From Chloroflexota bacterium (GTDB lineage: Bacteria; Chloroflexota; Anaerolineae; UBA4142): a DNA stretch of 7,160 nucleotides. The notes under the pieces are model-generated. The model did no database searches. It was not told the origin of the DNA and worked only from the letters and a program-made list of their open reading frames with translations. Every line of letters begins with the position of its first letter. The stretch's first letter is position 1. Positions 1-5,737 of this stretch are shown here, piece after piece. Position numbers and translations under genes: made by a program. The stretch lies in the NCBI GenBank assembly GCA_016200825.1, contig JACQEA010000120.1, positions 1 through 7,160 of the forward strand, read 5' to 3'.

Positions 1-14
1 CATCTATTCCTTTT
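1..14 (-). promoter_or_regulatory. Possible ribosome binding site and start codon of a gene running off the left edge
   Basis: On the minus strand the last bases of the window read AAAAGGAATAGATG, a purine-rich Shine-Dalgarno-like stretch (AAAAGGA) a few bases before an ATG at 3-1. It lies 65 bases after the stop codon of the VapB-like antitoxin gene and points the same way, which is where a VapC-type toxin would be expected. Only the start codon is inside the window, so the product cannot be seen. The 65-base gap is wider than the overlap usual in toxin-antitoxin pairs, which weakens the case. Confidence 0.25.
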
Positions 15-68
15 CGCATGCGAGGATACCATTTCTGCCGATCAGAAGCAAGTCCACACAAATGAAAA

Positions 69-299
69 TCAATATTCGGACTCTGTTCTCTTCTCGTCCA
101 TCAACGCTTTCAACAATCCTTTGCCTTTGTACTTGCCGCGCGAATGCTGCACGTACTCGCGCGTAATCGGCGTCACAACAATCCGGCGCGCGGTCTCATC
201 TATTTCGAAATGAATCCGCGTTCCTTTTTTGATTCCCAACCCGCGTCGAATTGAAATCGGAATCGTAATTCTCCCGCGCGTTCTCAATTGAATGTGCAT
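69..299 (-). CDS. AbrB/MazE/SpoVT-domain antitoxin, VapB-like
   Basis: Small DNA-binding protein of 76 residues, probably the antitoxin of a type II toxin-antitoxin pair and an autorepressor. Residues 1-46 form a swapped-hairpin AbrB domain: a beta strand, the hallmark RGRITIPISIRRGLGIKKGT (residues 8-27), then HFEIDETARRIVVTPI. The basic tail HSRGKYKGKGLLKALMDEKR resembles the toxin-binding tail of VapB proteins whose partner is a PIN-domain VapC nuclease; this is family knowledge, not shown here. The ATG start is preceded by GGGGAGAG six bases upstream. The gene begins 45 bases after the stop of the E1 gene on the same strand, so it may be read as the last part of that transcript. No toxin gene is visible within the window; any partner would lie beyond the left edge. 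The domain is certain; the toxin-antitoxin role is inferred, and a stand-alone AbrB-type regulator is the alternative. Confidence 0.85.
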   Translation of the reverse strand: MHIQLRTRGRITIPISIRRGLGIKKGTRIHFEIDETARRIVVTPITREYVQHSRGKYKGKGLLKALMDEKRTESEY

Positions 300-344
300 T
301 CCATTCTCTCCCCTGCTCTCTCGCTCCCGCGCTCCGAATCTCTC

Positions 345-2420
345 TCAGTACTTTAGCAATCGTTCCATCCGCTCGCGGATTACTTCCACCGACGGCAGCA
401 TCGCGTTCATTAACTCGACATTGAATGGCACGGGAATATCCAGCGCGCCCATTCGTTCGATCGGCGCGTCGAGAAATTCAAATGCCTGCTGCGCCAGCAT
501 CGCGATAATTTCACCGGCGAATCCGCCCGTGAGGGTGTCTTCGTGAACGACCAGCGCCTTCCCGGTTTGTTTCACGCTTTCGAGAACAGTTTCGCGATCC
601 CACGGAATGATCGTGCGCAAATCAATTATTGACACGCGATTTTCAAACGCGCGCGCGGCTTCGAGACAACGATACACCATCGCGCCCCACGTGACGACGG
701 TCAAATCATCGCCGCGCGTCAACACATTCGCGATTCCAAACGGCAAACAATAATCATCGCCCGGATACGCGCGCCGCGCCGGTTCAGTGTCGAGTAGCGC
801 GCGATGTTCGAGAAAAATAGTTGGATCGTCGCCGCGCAACGCGGTGCGCAGCAAACCAACCGCGTCCTCCGCGTTCGACGGCATCGCCACGCGCCAGCCG
901 ATTGTGTGCGCGTAAATCGCTTCGCCGGAAATACTATGCCACGGATCGCCGAGCGCGCCAAAAATTTTTTGCGTGAATCCAACCGGGATACGCGCGACGA
1001 TCGGCGCGGCAAATTTTCCTGCCGTCCGCCAGCGCAGTGAGCCGATGTCGTTGATCTGTTCGGTCGCGGGGTCGGCGTATTTGCGAAATTGAATTTCGGG
1101 AACGGGCAACAAGCCCGCGAGCGCCATACCTTGCGCGCGCCCCATAATTCCTTCTTCATTCAACGACGTATCAAAGACGCGCGCCGCGCCAAATTCATTT
1201 TGCAAACCTAACGTAACGCGATGCACGCCGCCGCGCGGCCCCACATCTTCGCCGAAAATTAGCACGCGCAGATTTTTTTGCATTTCGATCTGCAACGTCT
1301 TGCGAATTGCATCGAGCAAATTGATGCGCGCGCCGCTCGGTTGCGGCGCGGCCGATTCAATCGCGCGCAGCGCATTTTCGGCGCGCAAACCGCCGTGCGC
1401 GGGCGCGGCGCCGTTAAAAAAAACATTTTTCGCCGCGTCGCGCGGATTCGGTAGCGGATTTTTTTCTACGTCGCTCAACGCTTGCGACAATTCCTCGCGC
1501 GCGTCGCTCAAAATGCCTTGCCATTCGGCTTCGGACAATTGCTGGGGGACGAGAAAATTTTTCAAGCGCGGCAGAGGATCGCGCGTTTTTTCTTCCGCGA
1601 TCTGCGCGTCGCTTTTGTAGGCGCGCGCATCTTCGCCGTACGTATGACCTTTCAAGCGCGGCACGCGCAAGCGTACGAGCGCGGGACCATTGCCCGCGCG
1701 CGCGTGTTGAATCGCGTCTGAAATTTTTTCCGATGCGTCGCGCGGTTCTGTGCCATCGCCATCCAAGACTTTGAGATTACCAAACGCCGCGAGATTTGCC
1801 GCGATGTTTCCGTTCGCCGTTTGCAAATTGCTTGGCACAGAAATTCCGTACGCGTTATCCTCGATAAAAAACAGCAGCGGCAATTTCAACGTCGTCGCGA
1901 TATTGAGCGCTGCCCAGAATCCGTTCGCCGCGATACTGCCATCGCCGCCGCACGCGACCGCAATCGCGCCGTCCCAATCTTTTTCTTTTAACACGCGCGC
2001 GCGGTACTGAATCGCTTGCGCCCATCCCGCCGCGGGCGCGTATTGCGAGCCCACATCGCCGGACATCGGCAACGCGACTGCGCGTTTGCGACGCGGCATG
2101 TTGAACGACACACCGATGTCGTGCCCCTCGCTCATACTCCCCGCGCGCGCCATTCCGCTCGCGAGCGCTTCGCGCGGCGTGAGTCCGCTCGCGAGCATAA
2201 ACGGACGCGAACGATAGTACGGATTCGCCGCGTCGTGTTTGTGATCGAGCGCGAGCGCGAGCAACACTTGCGCGAGTTCGTGTCCGCTCGCGGAGAATTG
2301 ATATTTCACCATCAAGTCCGCGCGCGGATTTTTATCGGGCACGAGTTGTTTTTCTTCCAGCTCATCCAACTCGCGCGATAACAAAACAAACCGCGCGACT
2401 TGTTTCCAATCAATATCCAT
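345..2420 (-). CDS. Fused alpha-beta E1 component of a 2-oxoacid dehydrogenase (2-oxoisovalerate/pyruvate type, thiamine-diphosphate dependent)
   Basis: A 691-residue cytoplasmic enzyme combining both E1 subunits in one chain. E1 decarboxylates a 2-oxoacid on thiamine diphosphate and passes the acyl group to the lipoyl domain of E2. The alpha half (about 1-330) has GHELAQ, PYYRSR (67-72), SGDVGSQYAPAAGWA (120-134) and the ThDP/Mg motif from GDG (159-161) to EDNAYGIS, with Asp-Asn at 188-189 in place of the usual Asn-Asn. A linker rich in Pro and Ala (about 325-365) leads to the beta half: FGEDVGPRGGVHRVT (389-403), whose Glu391 should contact the ThDP aminopyrimidine, then FDTSLNEEGIMGRAQGMA, PEIQF, PSNAEDA (514-520), and the C-terminal transketolase domain with HEDT (626-629). 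The ATG at 2420 has CGAGGA six bases upstream. E2, E3 and a lipoylation gene are absent, so the substrate (branched-chain oxoacid, pyruvate or acetoin) cannot be fixed. Fused E1 chains of roughly this size are known in bacteria. Confidence 0.9.
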   Translation of the reverse strand: MDIDWKQVARFVLLSRELDELEEKQLVPDKNPRADLMVKYQFSASGHELAQVLLALALDHKHDAANPYYRSRPFMLASGLTPREALASGMARAGSMSEGHDIGVSFNMPRRKRAVALPMSGDVGSQYAPAAGWAQAIQYRARVLKEKDWDGAIAVACGGDGSIAANGFWAALNIATTLKLPLLFFIEDNAYGISVPSNLQTANGNIAANLAAFGNLKVLDGDGTEPRDASEKISDAIQHARAGNGPALVRLRVPRLKGHTYGEDARAYKSDAQIAEEKTRDPLPRLKNFLVPQQLSEAEWQGILSDAREELSQALSDVEKNPLPNPRDAAKNVFFNGAAPAHGGLRAENALRAIESAAPQPSGARINLLDAIRKTLQIEMQKNLRVLIFGEDVGPRGGVHRVTLGLQNEFGAARVFDTSLNEEGIMGRAQGMALAGLLPVPEIQFRKYADPATEQINDIGSLRWRTAGKFAAPIVARIPVGFTQKIFGALGDPWHSISGEAIYAHTIGWRVAMPSNAEDAVGLLRTALRGDDPTIFLEHRALLDTEPARRAYPGDDYCLPFGIANVLTRGDDLTVVTWGAMVYRCLEAARAFENRVSIIDLRTIIPWDRETVLESVKQTGKALVVHEDTLTGGFAGEIIAMLAQQAFEFLDAPIERMGALDIPVPFNVELMNAMLPSVEVIRERMERLLKY

Positions 2421-2443
2421 TCTTGTTCCTCGCAGAATTTTTC

Positions 2444-2509
2444 ACCACAAAGGCACAGAGAACACGGAGAGAAAAAAATTTATCCCTGTTCCCTCTGTGA
2501 CTCTGTGGT
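2444..2509. repeat. Inverted pair of the CCACAGAG-type dispersed repeat (hairpin between two genes)
   Basis: The 98-base gap between the peptidase and E1 genes holds two facing copies of one short repeat. The arms ACCACAAAGGCACAGAG (2444-2460) and CTCTGTGACTCTGTGGT (2493-2509) pair at 15 of 17 positions around a 32-base A/T-rich loop. The repeat has an internal step of about nine bases (CACAGAG-like). A related copy opens the 57-bp array at 5738. As RNA this could form a stable hairpin between the two minus-strand cistrons and affect read-through or mRNA stability. No T-run follows the stem directly on the minus strand, so I do not call it an intrinsic terminator. Confidence 0.7.
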
Positions 2510-2518
2510 TAAATGGTT

Positions 2519-3331
2519 TTAGAATTTCCAAAAATTATTCCACGCTTCCAACCAATCCTTGCCGCGCGAAATCACTTTCAACGGCTCGACCAGTTCAACA
2601 TTATGCCGCCCGCGAAATTCGCTCGCGGAATCTACGGTGGACAATTCGATCGTGATCGTCGTCGGTCGCGCGGGAACGTACGGTTTGGTCGCGCGCAAAT
2701 TTTGCAACGCGCGCGCCGCGCCCTCTTCGATCATTTTGCGCGCGCGTATAGGCGGAATCTGCCGCGCGGAATAACGCGATAAACCTTTTTTCACCGCGAC
2801 CGTCGTCAAACCATCGCCGATCAAATCGCGCGCTTCGTTGCACGTCGCTTCATCGCCGGTCACAAGCAACACGGGCACGCCGTAATGTCCGCATAATGCC
2901 GCGTTGATTCCCGTTTCACCGACGAGGTCTTGGTTGAAAAATAAGTTGCGCCACGTCGTCGTCGAAATCGTGTGACACAAAACGCCATCGGGCGTGTTCG
3001 CGCGCGCGTGCATTCCCACAAAGAGCGCGGCGTCGCAACCTTTTTCAAACAGTTCGGTGTAACGCGACCACGTATGATGCGCGACCCATTCGCAATCGGG
3101 GTCGAGCAATTCCGGAATGTACGAATTGAATGTCCAACCGCCGCCCGCGCCGTGACAATCCACCGCGACGATTTCGGTCGCGCCCGCGCGTTTCGCGCCG
3201 CGAATCGCGGCGTTGATTTCTTCGGTGTACAATCGGCGGCCTTCTTCGTACATCGGCGCGCCGCCATTCACTTGCTCCCACACGACGATGCCGCTCACGC
3301 CTTCCATATCGGACATGATCAGAACGCGCAT
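2519..3331 (-). CDS. M55-family metallopeptidase, D-aminopeptidase DppA-like
   Basis: A 270-residue cytoplasmic protein matching the length and motifs of Bacillus subtilis DppA, a zinc D-aminopeptidase that forms a self-compartmentalising ring and releases D-amino acids such as D-Ala from short peptides. The family signature SxDxEG is present as SDMEGVSG (7-14). Predicted zinc ligands, by correspondence with DppA (D8, E10, H60, H104, E133), are Asp8, Glu10, His60 (VDCHG), His108 (GMHARANTP) and Glu139 (GETGIN). His120 (LCHTIS) matches the proposed catalytic His115. No signal peptide or membrane segment is seen. The ATG has AAGGAG about eight bases upstream. The E1 gene follows on the same strand after 98 bases, with a repeat hairpin between them, so co-transcription is possible but not certain. 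Fold and metal site are secure; the true substrate (D-peptides or another short peptide) is inferred. Confidence 0.9.
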   Translation of the reverse strand: MRVLIMSDMEGVSGIVVWEQVNGGAPMYEEGRRLYTEEINAAIRGAKRAGATEIVAVDCHGAGGGWTFNSYIPELLDPDCEWVAHHTWSRYTELFEKGCDAALFVGMHARANTPDGVLCHTISTTTWRNLFFNQDLVGETGINAALCGHYGVPVLLVTGDEATCNEARDLIGDGLTTVAVKKGLSRYSARQIPPIRARKMIEEGAARALQNLRATKPYVPARPTTITIELSTVDSASEFRGRHNVELVEPLKVISRGKDWLEAWNNFWKF

Positions 3332-3359
3332 ATGTTAGTCTCCTTATTTTCTTTGGAGA
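3332..3359 (-). promoter_or_regulatory. Strong ribosome binding site of the M55 peptidase gene inside a small inverted repeat
   Basis: On the minus strand the leader carries AAGGAG eight bases before the ATG. The same GGAGA (complement of 3339-3343) can pair with TCTCC (complement of 3355-3359) eleven bases upstream. The heptamer CTAACAT also occurs twice, once next to each arm. A five-base stem is weak, so this may be chance. If it forms, it would hide the Shine-Dalgarno sequence. Confidence 0.3.
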
Positions 3360-3442
3360 TGTTAGCACATGGAATTACTCGTGGCAAGCGGACTGGCTAA
3401 ACTCAAAGAGATACATATTCCTGCAAAAAAGAAAAGTTACAA

Positions 3443-3557
3443 TGTCATTCTGAGCGACCCCTTCGTTCCTCAGGGTAAACTCCGGGAGCGAAGAATCTCG
3501 TTATGCACTTTGAAATCAAATGGGTCAACGAGATGCTTCGCTTCGCTCAGCATGACA
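3443..3557. repeat. 115-bp MITE-like element with nested inverted repeats (TGTCATTCTGAGCGA type)
   Basis: The element is bounded by TGTCATTCTGAGCGA (3443-3457) and TCGCTCAGCATGACA (3543-3557), which are complementary at 14 of 15 positions. Inside lies a second inverted pair, GCGAAGAATCTCGTT (3488-3502) and AACGAGATGCTTCGC (3527-3541), again 14 of 15, around a 24-base loop. The right inner and outer arms are almost adjacent, while the left arms are separated by 30 bases containing CCTCAGGG, so the folded form would be a long hairpin with a one-sided bulge. No transposase or coding capacity is present. I know sequences with these ends as abundant intergenic repeats in Chloroflexota and some other phyla. 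I cannot identify target-site duplications with confidence. Confidence 0.75.
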
Positions 3558-3622
3558 AACATACTTGATTCCATTGCAAGAATTTGATCTCTGCGCGATT
3601 AGCCACTCCCGTGAATGTTGTG

Positions 3623-3671
3623 ACTTGCAACTTGCACCTTGTAATTTGTAACTTGCAACTTGTGATCTGTC
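3623..3671. repeat. Heptanucleotide tandem repeat (ACTTGCA-like, about seven units)
   Basis: Seven consecutive 7-base units can be read: ACTTGCA, ACTTGCA, CCTTGTA, ATTTGTA, ACTTGCA, ACTTGTG and ATCTGTC. The first five or six are clear and the last is degenerate. The period is not a multiple of three and no gene crosses it. It ends just upstream of a good promoter-like sequence. This is a minisatellite-type intergenic repeat with no evident coding role. Confidence 0.75.
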
Positions 3672-3674
3672 TCT

Positions 3675-3702
3675 TTGACAAAATCATTTCCGCGTCCATA
3701 AT
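3675..3702 (+). promoter_or_regulatory. Sigma70-like promoter reading toward the hydrolase gene
   Basis: A perfect -35 hexamer TTGACA (3675-3680) is followed after 16 bases by CATAAT (3697-3702), five of six matches to the -10 consensus. Transcription would start near 3709, giving a leader of about 128 bases before the ATG at 3837. That leader holds repeat-derived inverted sequences. It is the best promoter match I found and is correctly oriented for the only plus-strand gene. It has not been tested, and the surrounding AT-rich repeats raise the chance of a random match. Confidence 0.45.
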
Positions 3703-3735
3703 AGACTTTATTCAGAATAAAAAATTTCACCAGTG

Positions 3736-3832
3736 CGCAAAGAAAAAAAGTTTTCATGCTGATTTTTTCTTTATGCTTGGCGTTCTTTGCGTTCCACTCA
3801 CTTCGTTCAGGACAAGCTTTGGCGGTAAAAAT
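3736..3832. repeat. Composite repeat in the hydrolase leader: CGCAAAGAA inverted pair interrupted by an 'ACPERSE'-type segment
   Basis: CGCAAAGAA (3736-3744) faces TTCTTTGCG (3783-3791), a perfect nine-base inverted repeat. Within it AAAGAAAAAA (3739-3748) pairs with TTTTTTCTTT (3763-3772). On the minus strand the block continues as a CGCCAAAG/CGCAAAGAACGCCAAG-type repeat. It is interrupted at about 3792-3819 by a different segment, read on the minus strand as AGCTTGTCCTGAACGAAGTG and a few more bases. In one frame that segment spells the spurious peptide KACPERSEW, which I recognise from mis-annotated ORFs over a dispersed repeat. The arrangement suggests one repeat inserted into another. 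The block fills most of the space between promoter and start codon. Confidence 0.5.
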
Positions 3833-3836
3833 TATT

Positions 3837-5584
3837 ATGAACCGTCGCAAACTTGCGGTAGAATTTCTCGGACTGATCGGTCTGCTCGTCGCCGCGTTCG
3901 CGTCGCGCCGCCGAATGATCGCACGCGCGTTGAAATTATCGCCGCCGCGTTTTCGCGTGCGCGTCGAAAAAAATTTGCGCGTGAAAATGCGCGATGGCGT
4001 CGCGCTCGCAACCGATCATTATGCGCCGCGCGCGAATGGAAGCGCACCCGCGATTCTCATTCGCACGCCGTACGGTCGCGATCACACCGGCGGCTTGCTC
4101 GGCGTCATTCACGTATTTGCCGCGCATCGCTTCGCGGAACGCGGCTATCACGTTCTGGTGCAAGATGTGCGCGGACGATTTGGATCGAGGGAGAATTTAT
4201 TCCGTTCGTGAATGAACCGCGCGATGGCGCGGCGACGGTGGAATGGATCGCGCAGCAAGAATGGTTCGATGGAAATTTGGGAATGTGGGGGCAGAGTTAC
4301 ACCGGCTTTACGCAGTGGTGCGCCGCGCAAGACGCGCCGCGCGCGCTCAAAGCGATCGCGCCGAGCATCGCGGGCTCGCAGATGAATATTTTTCCGCAGC
4401 GCGCGCTCGGTCTCGATACGATTATTCCGTGGGTGTATCAACTCAATCGCGTCGGAAATTTTTGGCAGCGTTTGTGGCACGATATCCGCCGCCAAGTTTT
4501 TGCCGCGTCGTTCAAAAAATTTTTTCAACGCGCGTTTATGCACTTGCCGCTGCGCGAAGCCGAAGCCGTTGTGATCGGCAAACCGGTGCCGTATTTTCGC
4601 GCGTGGTTGGACAAGCCACTGTTAGATGACGCGGCGTGGAAATCCAACGGTCACGGCATTGACGCCAAAAAAATTCGCGCGGCGACACATTTCATCTCCG
4701 GCTGGTACGATATTCTGCTTCACGAACTCACGCGCGATTATGCCGCGTTGCGCGCGCAAGGAAAAAATCCGTACCTCACGATTGGCGCGTGGATTCACGC
4801 GAGTCCGGCGTGCACGTTGGAAACTTTGCGCGAGAGTTTATTTTGGTTCGACGCGCAGTTGCGCGGCGACGGCTCGCGCTTGCGCGCGCAACCGGTGCGA
4901 ATTTTTGTGATGGGCGCAAACGAATGGCGTGAATACAAGGAATGGCCTCCATCGTTCCGCGCGACGAAATTTTATTTGCGCGATGCACGCGCGCTCGCAA
5001 CCGCTGAACCGCCGCGCGCTTCCGCGCCCGATCAGTATACTTACGATCCCGCGCAGCCCACGCCCGCGCTCGGCGGTCCGCTATTTTTCACCGATCCGGG
5101 TCCGGTGGACAATCGTCCGCTCGAAGCGCGCGCGGATGTGTTGACGTACACTACATCGCCGCTCGAAAAAAATTTAGAAGCGATCGGGCCCGTGCGCGCG
5201 GAATTATTTGTGCGCTCGTCGCGCGCGCACACCGATTTTTTTGCGCGGGTGTGCGATGTTTATCCGAATGGAAAATCAATCAACGTGTGCGACAACTACA
5301 TTCGCGTTCAGCCTGGCGTCGGCGAACCCCAAGCGGATGGATCGCTCCGCATCGAAATTGATCTCCTGCCTACCGCGTATCGTTTTGCGCGCGGACATTC
5401 GATTCGATTGCAAATTTCTTCGGGCGCGCATCCGCGTTTCGATCGCAATCTCGGCACAGGCGAGCCAATCGGCACGGGGACGCGGATGTTGATCGCGGAG
5501 CAAACGATTTATCACGATGCCGCGCATCCGAGCGCGGTGATGTTGCCAATTACAAATCATTTGGACGCGGATGAACGCGGATAA
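3837..5584 (+). pseudogene. CocE/NonD-family serine hydrolase (X-Pro dipeptidyl-peptidase S15-like), broken by a one-base frameshift
   Basis: Members are alpha/beta-hydrolases (acylases, esterases, cocaine esterase) with a C-terminal jelly-roll domain. The coding sequence runs in one frame from ATG 3837 to codon 117 (VQDVRGRFGS, ending 4187), where that frame soon stops at 4211. It continues in another frame as EGEFIPFVNEPRDGA to the TAA at 5582-5584. Restoring one lost base at about 4187-4191 gives a protein of about 582 residues, normal for the family. In that numbering the triad is Ser154 (GQSYTG), Asp292 (GWYD) and His321 (GAWIH). The beta-rich C-terminal domain begins near residue 375. 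Residues 6-22 are hydrophobic and flanked by Arg/Lys, so a membrane anchor is possible. The ribosome site is weak (GGCGG, 13 bases away); an earlier in-frame ATG at 3756 lies in repeat sequence and is less likely. The 3' fragment could restart at GTG 4208 but would lack the N-terminal strands. A sequencing or assembly error is as likely as true decay, because both halves still look well conserved. The last residues (LDADERG) come from a dispersed repeat. Confidence 0.85.
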
Positions 5585-5697
5585 ACGCGGAAAAAGAAAA
5601 AGAAAAAAAGAACGCCGCGCATCCGAGCGCGGTGATGTTGCCAATTACAAATCATTTGGACGCGGATGAACGCGGATAAACGCGAAAAAAAAGAACG
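5519..5697. repeat. Tandem duplication of the hydrolase gene's 3' end (two 71-bp identical copies, 95-bp offset)
   Basis: Bases 5519-5589 are repeated exactly at 5614-5684. Copy 1 contains the last 21 codons and the stop of the hydrolase; copy 2 is the same stretch, now noncoding. Each copy is followed by an A-rich tract ending AAAAAAAGAACG, longer after copy 1 than after copy 2, so the units are about 95 and 84 bases. Within each copy is a 10-base microrepeat: ACGCGGATGA, ACGCGGATAA, ACGCGGAAAA (5565-5594), repeated at 5660-5689 with one base changed. Perfect identity suggests a recent event, by slippage or unequal recombination between A-rich tracts, or possibly an assembly duplication. Confidence 0.9.
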
Positions 5698-5711
5698 AGC
5701 GCGCGGCTCGT
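5685..5711 (-). terminator. Possible rho-independent terminator for the minus-strand MaoC-CitE transcript
   Basis: ACGAGC (5695-5700) and GCTCGT (5706-5711) form a perfect six-base GC-rich stem with a five-base loop. On the minus strand it is followed at once by TCTTTTTTTT, the classic terminator pattern. It lies about 220 bases after the stop codon of the CoA-lyase gene, with the tandem array between. On the plus strand the same stem is followed after about ten bases by a T-rich stretch (ATATATTTTTATTTT), so weak action on the hydrolase transcript is also possible. Confidence 0.45.
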
Positions 5712-5737
5712 CCTTACACAATATATTTTTATTTTCT

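Noticed and set aside
38..68. Short open frame (VDLLLIGRNGILACEKE) directly after the antitoxin stop on the minus strand
   Set aside because: It ends after about 20 codons, has no ribosome site and resembles no known toxin start.
719..1159. 146-codon minus-strand ORF and similar long frames inside the E1, peptidase and lyase genes
   Set aside because: Shadow frames created by GC-rich codon use. They are rich in Arg and lack domain motifs, while the overlapping frames have clear enzyme signatures.
3369..3587. 72-codon plus-strand ORF after the peptidase gene
   Set aside because: Most of it is translated from the 115-bp inverted-repeat element. There is no family resemblance, and its Ser/Arg-rich text is what that repeat gives in this frame.
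3599..3850. 83-codon minus-strand ORF containing KACPERSEW
   Set aside because: ACPERSE-type peptides are a known artefact of translating a dispersed repeat. The frame covers only repeats and the promoter.
3584..4187. N-terminal extension of the plus-strand frame that later encodes the hydrolase (open from 3584)
   Set aside because: This part runs out of frame through the heptamer and other repeats and then shadows the true N-terminal coding frame (3837-4187), which has the conserved RVKMRDGVALATDHY and VRGRFGS motifs.
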